A DNA stretch of 64,000 nt from Pseudomonas sp. R5(2019) (lineage in GTDB: Bacteria; Pseudomonadota; Gammaproteobacteria; Pseudomonadales; Pseudomonadaceae): assembly GCF_009905435.1 (NCBI RefSeq), contig NZ_JAAAMT010000029.1:1-64000 (forward strand), read 5' to 3'. The notes beneath the pieces were generated by a model that saw nothing but the letters and a program-made list of their open reading frames with translations, was not told where the DNA came from and ran no database searches. The translations under genes and the position numbers were made by a program. Positions 17,932 to 25,373 of this stretch are shown one piece after another. Numbering within the stretch: the stretch's first letter is position 1; the number at the start of each line of letters is the position of its first letter.

Positions 17932-18870
17932 ATGGGAAGCCCAACTGAGATAGCTTTTGAAACGGCACGTGAGCTGCTGGATTTTGTGTCCCCTCTCGAC
18001 CCTGCTTGGAGTCAGGGACACTACATATTCAGAGGACAGCCAAGCGATGAGTACAAGCTAACGCCGTCGATATGTCGTCGTCGTATTGGCTCATTCGCCT
18101 ACGGCTCGCCCCACAGGATGTTTAGTAATTCCAGCTCAGGACAAGTGACCTTTGAGCTGGACGTACTCAAGAAGTTTTTAGACGGCTGTGATCGGTCGGG
18201 TTTGGTAGTGCCGGGATACTCAGAACAGATCAAGGGAAGGCTATTGAACGAACCAAGCTCGTTCTTGAATGCCCATAGACGACCGTGGCCCCAGCCAGAC
18301 TTGTATGAGATCTTAGCTGCCGCCCAACACTATGAAGTACCAACTCGACTCCTTGACTGGACAGAGAGAAGCTATGTTGCCTGCTACTTTGCAGCGTCGT
18401 CAGCAAATTTTGAGCTTGATAGCATGAATGCAAAGATAGCAATTTGGGCACTTAGCACCGAACATTCGAAACACTGGAAAACAGTTGAGATCATCAGGAC
18501 GCCGGGTGGAACAAGTAGGAACCAAGCGGCTCAATCAGGACTCTTTACTACCCATAAAGTGGATATGCATAGCCTTGGCCTCAACGATATATACCAACCA
18601 GAAGCCCTAGAAGAGGTTGAAGAGGTATACAGCATTGCTCAAGGTGGCAGACCGCTCGTTAAAATGACATTGCCGATTAGCGAAGCTCCTGAACTATTAA
18701 ATCTATGCTCTAAGCTTGGAGTTGATGCCTCAACACTCTTCCCCGGCTATCATGGTGTAGCGAAAATGGTTAGAGACTGGGCAAACGTGTCAGTTGGTGT
18801 GAGGCCATCACGGGCACTTATGGATGAGTACAACCAAGATAGTTATGACAATGACCCAGACTTCCATTGA
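17932..18870 (+). CDS. FRG-domain protein
   Basis: The 312-residue product carries the motif that names the FRG domain in GHYIFRGQPSDEYKLTPSICRR (about residues 28-49), followed by the family features EFLDGCDR-like helix and AAQHYEVPTRLLDWTERSYVACYFA (about 128-152), where the H-Y-x-x-P-T-R-L-L-D-W segment is typical. FRG proteins are found in phages, islands and near defence genes; a biochemical role is not established. ATG 17932 is used; a GTG one codon earlier is possible. The gene stands alone, with a convergent gene 54 bp downstream. Confidence 0.85.
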   Translation: MGSPTEIAFETARELLDFVSPLDPAWSQGHYIFRGQPSDEYKLTPSICRRRIGSFAYGSPHRMFSNSSSGQVTFELDVLKKFLDGCDRSGLVVPGYSEQIKGRLLNEPSSFLNAHRRPWPQPDLYEILAAAQHYEVPTRLLDWTERSYVACYFAASSANFELDSMNAKIAIWALSTEHSKHWKTVEIIRTPGGTSRNQAAQSGLFTTHKVDMHSLGLNDIYQPEALEEVEEVYSIAQGGRPLVKMTLPISEAPELLNLCSKLGVDASTLFPGYHGVAKMVRDWANVSVGVRPSRALMDEYNQDSYDNDPDFH

Positions 18871-18924
18871 ACGCACATAGAAAAGCCCGCTCGATTCTAG
18901 GGCGGCTACACTTCAGGCTACAGT

Positions 18925-19401
18925 TCACACCTTTGGTAGAAGCTCTGTACAAATCCGCTCAAAATGCTCAGCAGCATCTAGCACTTCCATACGCATAACT
19001 CCAATTGAGCCTGCTTCATAGCCGTAGCGAGCATTGAAGAAGTATCCCGCGTAATCTTTCAGCTTCTGCTCAAGTGGGTAGCCGCGATTGAGGCGCTCAG
19101 ACGTGTCTAGGATAGCTTGACGCCAACTTGGCTCAATCTTCTTGAACAGCTTGTCCAAGAAATGCCCATGCTCAGCGGCCACCGCACCATTGAAGATATC
19201 AACGCCATTGAGAGTTGTCATAAACCTACTGTCATCTTTGGCTAGGAATGATTTTATAAAAAGTTCCATCGCTAGTCCCGACAACACACAAGCAGGACGC
19301 CACTGCTGAGTAGTACCATGCTGCTCAATGAGGAGAGCAGCCGTTAGGTATGCTCTGCCCTGTTCGATAACTTCTAAACTTGGTAATGGTAAGTGTGGCA
19401 T
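18925..19401 (-). CDS. Hypothetical protein, possibly HEPN-like
   Basis: The 158-residue product is mostly helical by composition. The segment YLTAALLIEQHGTTQQWRPACVLSGLAMELFIKSFLA resembles the first helices of HEPN-type proteins, which gather helical RNases and toxin partners. A clear catalytic R-x4-6-H motif is not evident, so the match is weak. It is convergent with the FRG gene. The pair could be a cargo module, but there is no overlap or shared promoter to show that. Confidence 0.55.
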   Translation of the reverse strand: MPHLPLPSLEVIEQGRAYLTAALLIEQHGTTQQWRPACVLSGLAMELFIKSFLAKDDSRFMTTLNGVDIFNGAVAAEHGHFLDKLFKKIEPSWRQAILDTSERLNRGYPLEQKLKDYAGYFFNARYGYEAGSIGVMRMEVLDAAEHFERICTELLPKV

Positions 19402-19450
19402 AACGGCTCCCTGTTGTTTGCGAAGGATCGGAGATTAACAGAATGAAAGA

Positions 19451-19479
19451 AGCCCGCCTAGCAGAGAGCCAAGCGGGCT
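19451..19479 (-). terminator. Possible hairpin terminator
   Basis: AGCCCGC (19451-19457) and GCGGGCT (19473-19479) pair across a 15-base loop. On the minus strand the hairpin is followed by TCTTTC, a poor U tract. No confident minus-strand gene lies upstream of it, so the assignment is tentative. Confidence 0.3.
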
Positions 19480-19666
19480 GAAGTGGTGGGCTTTAAGCTA
19501 TTGGCAAACCAGAAGTGCCAGTGCCCGGCGTGACGCCTGTGTGCTTGTATGTGTGTGCTGAATGGAGTTCCACTGACTTTCCATTCACTCACCACATAGC
19601 CCTGCCCTGTCCAATTTGGCACCCTATATTTTGAACCAGAAAGAGACACCTTACAATCAGGCAGTC

Positions 19667-19918
19667 ATGCCGGGATTCCTTCCACAATTTCAACTCAACA
19701 TGAGTCAAGTGGCAGAACTTTACAAACGTTCTGAGTCCGCCCCCCTAGATGCTGCCACTCCCAATGTTACTGGTGGGACACAGATTAATGCCCCAACCAC
19801 TGTAGAAGGCTCGACCATTCATACTGAATTGAGCGGTAGCGCTACAGAAGAAGATCGTCAGAAACTGATGACAACAGTTACAGCAGAGTTAGATAAACGC
19901 GACCAGCGAATGCCATAA
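19667..19918 (+). CDS. Hypothetical protein in element 1
   Basis: The 83-residue product (from MPGFLPQFQLNMSQVAELYKR) is unrecognised, rich in Thr/Ser/Ala in the middle (DAATPNVTGGTQINAPTTVEG) and charged at the end. The start is uncertain: a TTG at 19616 would add 17 residues, and no strong ribosome site supports either. It precedes a compact run of small genes on the same strand and may be the first of that group. Confidence 0.5.
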   Translation: MPGFLPQFQLNMSQVAELYKRSESAPLDAATPNVTGGTQINAPTTVEGSTIHTELSGSATEEDRQKLMTTVTAELDKRDQRMP

Positions 19919-20045
19919 ATTGCGCAAAAGGCAGTGACTGACATGCTAGGAAGGGCCCGCGCTCAACAAGCTGAACGCCAATAACCGCTGGAGCCTTAAC
20001 AAAGGCTCTGGCCAACTCCAACCAACACAATTACAGGAAACCTAC

Positions 20046-20339
20046 ATGACCAATATTAAAACCATGTTGACATTAATAAGCGCCCTAGTGCTGAGCCTTG
20101 TCCTAATGTTTGGATACTCGATTGAAAGCCATTCTGAACTACATAGAACCGACATACAAATACTGGAAGAATCACGCCGCTACACAGACAGCCGAATCAT
20201 TGAAATCCAGAGCGTAACGCTCAGTGCAATCTCTGATGTTTCAAAAGCCACCAACCTACTAGCCCGTATCATATGCCAAACACAGTTTGATAACAAAGAA
20301 TGTGAACGAGAACTAGGACCAATTTACAAGGATAAATGA
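20046..20339 (+). CDS. Small membrane-anchored protein, first gene of a coupled trio
   Basis: The 97-residue product has one N-terminal membrane segment (MLTLISALVLSLVLMFGYS) followed by a polar helical domain with two cysteines (IICQTQFDNKECERELG), probably outside the cytoplasm. ACAGGAAAC precedes the ATG. Its stop overlaps the next start by ATGA, and the next pair also overlaps by ATGA, so three genes are translationally coupled. The size and layout resemble Rz/i-spanin-like or exclusion proteins, but there is no sequence proof. Confidence 0.65.
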   Translation: MTNIKTMLTLISALVLSLVLMFGYSIESHSELHRTDIQILEESRRYTDSRIIEIQSVTLSAISDVSKATNLLARIICQTQFDNKECERELGPIYKDK

Positions 20340-20560
20340 TGGAAGCAGCAACACAACGAAAGGCAACTCTAACACTCCGCAAGAATGCTCACCCTGAGCA
20401 CACTCCTACGCAAAATGTAGAACCCAACACCCCACAAGACTCTCCAGAACTCACACAGGAGCGTTTTCCTGATTGGGAGATTCCAGACAGACCCCAAAGA
20501 CGGAAACGTCGTAAGGACAAGCCAGTTAAACAATACCGAAAAGAATCGAGGTGGCAATGA
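20336..20560 (+). CDS. Small Pro/Gln/basic-rich hypothetical protein, second of trio
   Basis: The 74-residue product is polar throughout, with a Pro/Thr/Gln-rich middle (NAHPEHTPTQNVEPNTPQDSPEL) and a highly basic end (RPQRRKRRKDKPVKQYRKESRWQ), suggesting a disordered nucleic-acid-binding tail. It starts within the stop of the preceding gene (ATGATG) and its own stop overlaps the next ATG. It may act together with its neighbours. Confidence 0.6.
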   Translation: MMEAATQRKATLTLRKNAHPEHTPTQNVEPNTPQDSPELTQERFPDWEIPDRPQRRKRRKDKPVKQYRKESRWQ

Positions 20561-20751
20561 GACTTCTCTACAAAGCTATTGAAAGACAAGAGCCAATCAG
20601 AATGGCCGCTCAACAGTACCTAACTGATTGGTATGGTCCGCACATTCCATATCTCTTTCCTGAAGTCGTTACACACCTCGTATGGTGTGTTAACAACGGC
20701 GTGGATGAGGCTAAATTCAAACGTGACATCAAGAAAATGTATTATATCTAG
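20557..20751 (+). CDS. Small hypothetical protein, third of trio
   Basis: The 64-residue product (MRLLYKAIERQEPIRMAAQQ...) is a compact helical protein with aromatic residues (YLTDWYGPHIPYLFPEV). The ATG at 20557 follows GAGGTGGCA and overlaps the preceding stop codon. A GTG two codons earlier is possible. It is unrecognised; the basic preceding protein and this one may form a complex. Confidence 0.6.
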   Translation: MRLLYKAIERQEPIRMAAQQYLTDWYGPHIPYLFPEVVTHLVWCVNNGVDEAKFKRDIKKMYYI

Positions 20752-21018
20752 GAGCAGCTATTGCTGAATAACAAACATGAACCACCTAATCATCCACAGA
20801 CAATCAAACCTTATCGTTAACGTGATTTGCTCTAGCAGCAAGATTACAGATAACAGCACCTACCGAGCTATCAAGGTGAGCGATTCCATCTTAGACAAAT
20901 ACTACAAGTTGAAGATGCGGAAGAACAGAAGCAATGGGATGGACTCCTCCTCACCTCGGCATCTTGAGTGCCAGACTGAAAGTGCGAACCACAGTCAACT
21001 GTGAGAAGGAGTCCACAC

Positions 21019-22050
21019 ATGAAGCTTATGCGCATTGGGGTCGACTTGGCCAAGAACGTGTTTCAGATCCACGGCGTGGATTGTCATGAGCAGCCAGTCT
21101 GGCGGCAGCGTTTACCTCGCGATCGCTGGCTTCAAACGGTGCTGGAGAAGATCGAGCCCGGCTGTGAGATCGGCATGGAAAGTTGTGGCGGTGCGCACCA
21201 TTGGGCGCGGCAGCTACAGGCATGCGGATTTCGGGTGAGGCTGATCGCGCCTCAGTTCGTCAAACCGTACGTCAAGAGCAACAAGAACGATGCCAACGAT
21301 GCCGAGGCAATCTGTGAGGCGATGAGCCGCCCCAGCATGCGCTTCGTCGCCGTTAAGACCATTGAACAACAGGATATCCAGGCGACGCATCGCATCCGGG
21401 CCGGCTTAATCGAACAGCGAACAGCCAAAGCCAATCAGATTCGTGGGCTGATCGCCGAGTACGGCCTCGTTGCACCGAAGGAATTACTGATGTTGCGTCG
21501 CGCAATACCGTGCTGGTTAGAAGATGCAGATAACGGTTTGACGGCACGCTTTCGTCGCCTGTTAGATGGCTTGTGGGGCGACCTTCGCGTACTGGATGGG
21601 CGCGTGGGCGAACTTGATGGCGAGATATCTGCGATTGCGGCAAGCGAGCCAACTGCCGTCCGTTTGCAGCAACTGCGTGGCGTCGGCCCGATGATCGCCA
21701 CCGCGCTCGTTGCTGCCATCGGTGATGGCAGTCAGTTTGCCAATGGCCGACAACTAGCCGCTTCGCTGGGGCTGACGCCCAGGCAACACAGTTCTGGCGG
21801 CAAGGATCGACTGCTTGGCATCAGTAAACGTGGCGATGCTTATCTGCGAACACTGATGATCCACGGTGCGCGATCGGCGCTACGTACAGCCAAATCCAAA
21901 GACGATCGACTCAGTCAGTGGGCTGTTCGATTAGCCGAGCGCTCACATCCCAATGTGGCCGCTATCGCACTGGCCAACAAAACTGCACGCATGGCTTGGG
22001 CGATGCTGCGCAACGGCACTGATTACCAGCCGGATCGGGCCGCGGCTTGA
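21019..22050 (+). CDS. IS110-family transposase (DEDD recombinase)
   Basis: The 343-residue product starts MKLMRIGVDLAKNVFQIHGVD with AGGAG seven bases upstream. The N-terminal RuvC-like DEDD domain is complete: Asp in GVDLAKN, Glu in GMESCGGAHHWAR, and Asp pair in KNDANDAEAICEA. The C-terminal Transposase_20 domain contains LRGVGPMIATALVAAIGD and ASLGLTPRQHSSGGKDRLLGISKRGDAYLR with the conserved serine. IS110 enzymes move the element through an RNA that bridges donor and target DNA. All key motifs are present, so it is probably functional. Confidence 0.95.
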   Translation: MKLMRIGVDLAKNVFQIHGVDCHEQPVWRQRLPRDRWLQTVLEKIEPGCEIGMESCGGAHHWARQLQACGFRVRLIAPQFVKPYVKSNKNDANDAEAICEAMSRPSMRFVAVKTIEQQDIQATHRIRAGLIEQRTAKANQIRGLIAEYGLVAPKELLMLRRAIPCWLEDADNGLTARFRRLLDGLWGDLRVLDGRVGELDGEISAIAASEPTAVRLQQLRGVGPMIATALVAAIGDGSQFANGRQLAASLGLTPRQHSSGGKDRLLGISKRGDAYLRTLMIHGARSALRTAKSKDDRLSQWAVRLAERSHPNVAAIALANKTARMAWAMLRNGTDYQPDRAAA

Positions 22051-22301
22051 TCTACAAAACTGTCACGTCCAACGAGTAAACAAACCGTCCACCCAGATTG
22101 CTAAGCAACCCAAACGATGGCAAACCGGTCGAACCGGCGTCGGCAAAACCCTCAAATGTCCAGGTGCACAAAGCACGTAGAAGCGATTGGGAACCGACGC
22201 GCGAATAGCCCATCATGGCCCTGCATCGAAACGATGCCGCAGTCAGAGGCCGAATATACGTGTGCAGTCGGCACGGGCGCCAAAGCGAAGGGGGCTTGCA
22301 A
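22051..22301 (+). ncRNA. Probable bridge (seeker) RNA region of the IS
   Basis: In IS1111-type elements the guide RNA is encoded in the long non-coding segment after the transposase gene. Here that segment is about 250 bp, contains no reading frame with a ribosome site, and ends at the right inverted repeat. The exact RNA ends and its donor and target loops could not be fixed by eye. Confidence 0.45.
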
Positions 22302-22435
22302 TGAGGAGGAGTCCATATACGGGACGTTGGTAGACGCTGGCGAGATGTCATATGTGAGCGTAGCGTTCAAAGAACTGCTGAACTGACACATGCCATTTTG
22401 TTGGTCCAAACAGGGGTAAAACACTCTACCCCTAC

Positions 22436-22451
22436 CTACCCTACAGGGTAG
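22436..22451 (+). terminator. Short hairpin after the split small gene
   Basis: CTACCCT and AGGGTAG pair around an AC loop, followed by CCCTTTTG. It lies about 50 bp past the end of the interrupted gene and could end that transcript. The T run is short. Confidence 0.35.
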
Positions 22452-22542
22452 CCCTTTTGACCCCTGCTTCACCCAATGAATACGGGGGTGTAAATCCTCA
22501 ATTTCAAAAAAGCACAGCCTAAATTCCAACAGGAGTACAACA

Positions 22543-22710
22543 ATGAAACTTTGTATGTGCCGCAATTGCGACCATGTGTTTACAGCAATCAAAGTAGAAG
22601 TTTTCTGCTCTGGCCGTTGCAGACACAGCTACACCCTAACCAACCCAAGACCAACAGCTAACCGTGATGGAGCAACTACCAATGGCAACACAAACCAAGA
22701 CCAACGTTAA
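22543..22710 (+). CDS. Small zinc-knuckle protein (55 aa), overlapping the next gene
   Basis: AGGAGTACAACA precedes the ATG. The 55-residue product has two Cys pairs, CRNCDHVF and VFCSGRCRHSY, the same Cys-x2-Cys ... CSxxC pattern as the 56-residue protein at 16946. The Asn/Gln/Thr-rich tail overlaps the first 29 bp of the next gene in another frame. It may be a regulator or a partner of the following zinc-finger protein; its function is unknown. Confidence 0.65.
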   Translation: MKLCMCRNCDHVFTAIKVEVFCSGRCRHSYTLTNPRPTANRDGATTNGNTNQDQR

Positions 22711-23929
22711 ACAAAAGACCTGTCAGAACCCAGATTGCAAGAAACGTTTCAGACCTGCCCGATCTACAGCAAAATTCTGTTCTACAGAGTGCAAAGAACG
22801 TAAGAACACCATCAGCAAACGCAAACCTTTCACAATCCCTCGCTCCAACCATTTCTTCCTATACTTGGCTAAAGAAGCTCAACGAGCTGGCACACTGGCA
22901 ATCTTTGGTACTCTGGTTGGCTCCGTTGATAATCTGATAGAACTGTACAGCGTTGTTAAGCTTCGTATGACAGCCAATGTGTTGAGCGGGAAAGATAGTT
23001 TCCACATCTGTCACGTTGCCCCTGTGAAGCACGAAAACGTGCTAGGACTATCCAACGCTGAAAACCTGATCATCGCTCCATCTTTCCTCAACCGTCGCCA
23101 TTCCAACACCCACAGCAACAAGGCTGGCGTCTTTATGTACCGTGCAAACGTTGAGTTGAAACACTACGTTGGTTCTGATGAAGCTGGTGTTCTAGACCGC
23201 ATCATTAACATGATCGGTGAGGAAACAATCATTGCGTTCTGCAAGAAGGCCAAACTCACAGAATCCCGGCGCCAAGCCTCTCTTGCTAAGCTGGCCAAGC
23301 TGGTTGATTACAACAACCCAGAGCACGCCAGATTCATCGCCATCCTAGAAGACTCCAGTTCCAAGACACCTGAGATTGTTGCTGCTGTTGAAGCTGTACA
23401 GAACCGTGCAGAGTTCAAACCCATGATGAAGGGCTGTAGGCTGTCTGACTCTGCCATGCTGATCAAAGAGCTAATCCGTCATGCTGAGTTCCGTTATGAA
23501 CTGGAAGAGTTCGCTGATATCGCCAAGCAGTACACCCGGGGTGACTTCGCTCACATCGGGCTGAGCATTGATGCACAACGTACACTGTTCGATCTTCTAC
23601 ATGGTGTTGTTGCTGAGGAAATGGAAGATGAGGTTGACTGTTTCAAGTACGAGCTACGCGCCCCATTGCGAGCCGCTGAACAACGTCACAGCGAAGTGTT
23701 GATTTTAAACCAAGAACGCCTTACTGCCAGAGCACAGGCCGCTGTTCAAGATGTTGTTAGTGAAGCTGAACAAGCTGCCAAACGTATTCGGGACATGGTG
23801 AGCAATGCAACGTTCTACGCTGACTTCCTCGACGGTGCTGACTTCTGCTACTTGCCAACGCCTGCTGTTGCAATCGTGCCTACTCCTGCACCACTGGTGG
23901 TGTACGGTCCTGATGAGATTGCATTCTGA
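22682..23929 (+). CDS. Zinc-finger protein with possible HNH-like nuclease segment
   Basis: The 415-residue protein begins with a zinc knuckle (CQNPDCKKRFRPARSTAKFCSTECKERKN). A segment around residues 110-140 follows (HICHVAPVKHEN, LSNAENLIIAPSFLNRRHSN) whose spacing of His, Pro, Asn and His resembles an HNH/McrA-type nuclease fold. The rest is helical and Ala/Glu-rich (AEQRHSEVLILNQERLTARAQAAVQDVVSEAEQAAKR). ATG 22682 has GGAG nine bases upstream and is preferred over a GTG at 22664. Catalytic function is an inference; the key ββα metal residues were not verified. It is the largest cargo protein of element 1. Confidence 0.55.
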   Translation: MATQTKTNVKQKTCQNPDCKKRFRPARSTAKFCSTECKERKNTISKRKPFTIPRSNHFFLYLAKEAQRAGTLAIFGTLVGSVDNLIELYSVVKLRMTANVLSGKDSFHICHVAPVKHENVLGLSNAENLIIAPSFLNRRHSNTHSNKAGVFMYRANVELKHYVGSDEAGVLDRIINMIGEETIIAFCKKAKLTESRRQASLAKLAKLVDYNNPEHARFIAILEDSSSKTPEIVAAVEAVQNRAEFKPMMKGCRLSDSAMLIKELIRHAEFRYELEEFADIAKQYTRGDFAHIGLSIDAQRTLFDLLHGVVAEEMEDEVDCFKYELRAPLRAAEQRHSEVLILNQERLTARAQAAVQDVVSEAEQAAKRIRDMVSNATFYADFLDGADFCYLPTPAVAIVPTPAPLVVYGPDEIAF

Positions 23930-24605
23930 TCAACAAATCAGAACACACCCCTTCAACTGGGTTGAAATGTTGCCACCTTAAAAAGAGTACAAAATACTCT
24001 ACAGGCCACGCCCTGTAAGGGTTTCACACTTTCCATCGTGTGCAGCCCCAACCCGGATACAGCCTCATTTACAGTGTTATCCCCCGTGAACGGACGTTCA
24101 CAGTAGAAGTCAGCCCCGGCCTACAGCCGAAATGTTCGCACGGTACAGCAGAACGCTGGAAGATATTCAATGGAAGGTATTCAAATCCAGAGTAGAAAGT
24201 CCTTGATACAAAAGGTTTTTGCTATAAACTGAGCGTTAGCGAAGTTTGTAGCCTCCTACTGGAATTGGCGCTTCGACGTACTGTCGTCCACCACTGCACT
24301 GTCAGGATGAAGGTTAATAATAATAAAATCACACCGATCAAGCTCTTGCTCTTCGCTCTTACAATGTCCGTAGGACAAAGAGCTATCCCTTGTGAAGGTT
24401 ATCCCGTGTCGTTACCGACACAGGGTGATACCTCGCAAGAACGGCAGTTCTACTGTTACTGGCTTTGTAATATATTGGTTTTATCTGGTTGTAACACTTT
24501 GAAGATTCCCACCTTGGGCATACGCCCAACGAGTATTCCCCTCTGAACGTCCGTTCAGGATGTTCTCACCTTCCAATTGCGAAGCATCCACCGTTAGGAC
24601 AGCTC
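23930..24605. other. Hairpin-rich non-coding region in element 1
   Basis: This 676-bp gap holds a run of short, nearly perfect hairpins. GTGAACG-GA-CGTTCAC is at 24086-24101. An outer stem AGCTCTT/AAGAGCT (24341-24347 with 24378-24384) directly abuts TGTCC-GTA-GGACA (24365-24377). GTGTCG-TTAC-CGACAC is at about 24405-24420, TTGGGC-ATAC-GCCCAA at 24514-24529, and CTGAACG-TC-CGTTCAG at 24543-24558. The first and last are reverse complements of each other. A reading frame from 24307 crosses it but lacks a ribosome site. The density suggests a structured RNA or a DNA recognition region. Confidence 0.5.
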
Positions 24606-24815
24606 ATGGACGATCACGCTTCAATCACTGCTGACACGCTGGAACTGCTGTTACTCAACCAGCAAGCTCTGAGGGCAGGACTTGAAGAACTGTCGCTTTG
24701 GATCAGTCAACGAGGATCAACCACCGTACATGACAATGTACTGACCATCCTCACCACTCTCGACACCAATACTGAAGCAATCTCGTCTGGGATCGAATCT
24801 CTACGCTCTCTATAA
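24606..24815 (+). CDS. Small hypothetical protein
   Basis: The 69-residue product (MDDHASITADTLELLLLNQQALRAGLEELSLWISQ...) is acidic and helical, with heptad-like leucines, and could dimerise. AGGAC lies upstream of the ATG at moderate distance. It follows the hairpin-rich region and precedes a 560-bp gap. It is unrecognised. Confidence 0.55.
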   Translation: MDDHASITADTLELLLLNQQALRAGLEELSLWISQRGSTTVHDNVLTILTTLDTNTEAISSGIESLRSL

Positions 24816-24870
24816 TGTGCGTCGGAAATGCAAAGCACCGGAATATACCGGGATTACGCTACCGGGCAAC

Positions 24871-24890
24871 TTTAGAGTAACTACTCTAAA
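24871..24890. promoter_or_regulatory. Perfect operator-like palindrome
   Basis: TTTAGAGTA-AC-TACTCTAAA has 9-bp perfect arms around two bases. No T run follows it outside the palindrome, so a protein-binding site is more likely than a terminator. The core TACTCTA also occurs near 26097, after the resolvase gene. Confidence 0.45.
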
Positions 24891-24963
24891 ACTATCAATA
24901 TACCCATATTAAACGTAGGTTATTGGCATAGACGTGTTGCCAGCCAACTCCCTCCAAAAATCC

Positions 24964-25164
24964 TCAAACCATTGATTTCATTGGCCTACAGCCGGTTAGG
25001 CTGACTTCTACACGCCCGGATAACAGGTTTTTGCTAAGCGAGACGCTTTCTCTCGCTCCGTCGCGGAATTTGAAAATTGTGTAGAAATTAGGGATAGACT
25101 CAAAGTCAAACTCATAAATCAAGTCTTTGTGCAATGAATTTTCATCAGAGGCGACGATTGGCAT
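24964..25164 (-). CDS. Possible small hypothetical protein
   Basis: The 66-residue reading frame (MPIVASDENSLHKDLIYEFDFESIPNF...) has protein-like composition with alternating polar and aromatic residues. It lies in an otherwise empty gap. The ribosome site is weak (TGGAATGTGACAA before ATG), so translation is uncertain. Its start overlaps the repeat cluster. Confidence 0.35.
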   Translation of the reverse strand: MPIVASDENSLHKDLIYEFDFESIPNFYTIFKFRDGARESVSLSKNLLSGRVEVSLTGCRPMKSMV

Positions 25165-25320
25165 TTGTCACATTCCAGTACGAACACCAAACGTCATGCC
25201 TGTGATTAGCTCGCAACATTCCAGTGCGAACACCACCAACATCTCCAGAATCATGATTTGTCATTTGGTTGGACTGCCAGTTTTCATTTGCCCTAACGGT
25301 CGTTCCTGCTAATGACAAAT
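25163..25320. repeat. Candidate resolution site: direct and inverted short repeats
   Basis: ACATTCCAGT(A/G)CGAACACCA occurs at 25170-25189 and 25216-25235 (19 of 20 identical, 46 bp apart). ATTTGTCA occurs at 25163-25170 and 25256-25263 and inverted at 25313-25320. The cluster ends about 50 bp before a small serine resolvase gene. Resolvase sites typically consist of several short repeats next to the gene. Confidence 0.5.
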
Positions 25321-25373
25321 CCAATAAATCCTTGTAGAATTCACTCCAACAGAACCGTGGTTGGAGATTGGAA

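Larger units (their letters stand above)
20939..22320 (+). mobile_element. IS110-family insertion sequence, IS1111 type (about 1.38 kb)
   Basis: Near-terminal inverted repeats ATGGACTCCTCCTCA (20939-20953) and TGAGGAGGAGTCCAT (22302-22316) are perfect over 15 bp. Such repeats mark the IS1111 subgroup; classical IS110 members lack them. The left non-coding end is short (about 80 bp) and the right one long (about 270 bp). No target duplication beyond the shared GGG is seen. One transposase gene is intact, so the IS may be active. Confidence 0.9.
20777..22386 (+). pseudogene. Small gene split by the IS110-family insertion
   Basis: The 5' part (20777-20938) encodes MNHLIIHRQSNLIVNVICSS... through KMRKNRSNG. 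The 3' part starts at 22324 and encodes TLVDAGEMSYVSVAFKELLN then stop. Removing 20939-22323, with one GGG kept, joins the two in frame as a 74-residue protein. GGG is present at both IS borders (20936-20938 and 22321-22323). The protein family is not recognised. It belongs to the run of small genes upstream. As it stands it is broken. Confidence 0.75.
24816..25373. other. Intergenic region upstream of the resolvase gene
   Basis: It contains a perfect palindrome, a small possible minus-strand gene (24964-25164) and a cluster of direct and inverted repeats at 25163-25320, each listed separately. No other gene is convincing. Confidence 0.4.

Noticed and set aside
24265..24546. 93-codon frame through the hairpin-rich region
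   Set aside because: It starts at TTG without a ribosome site and crosses several perfect hairpins; the region reads better as non-coding.
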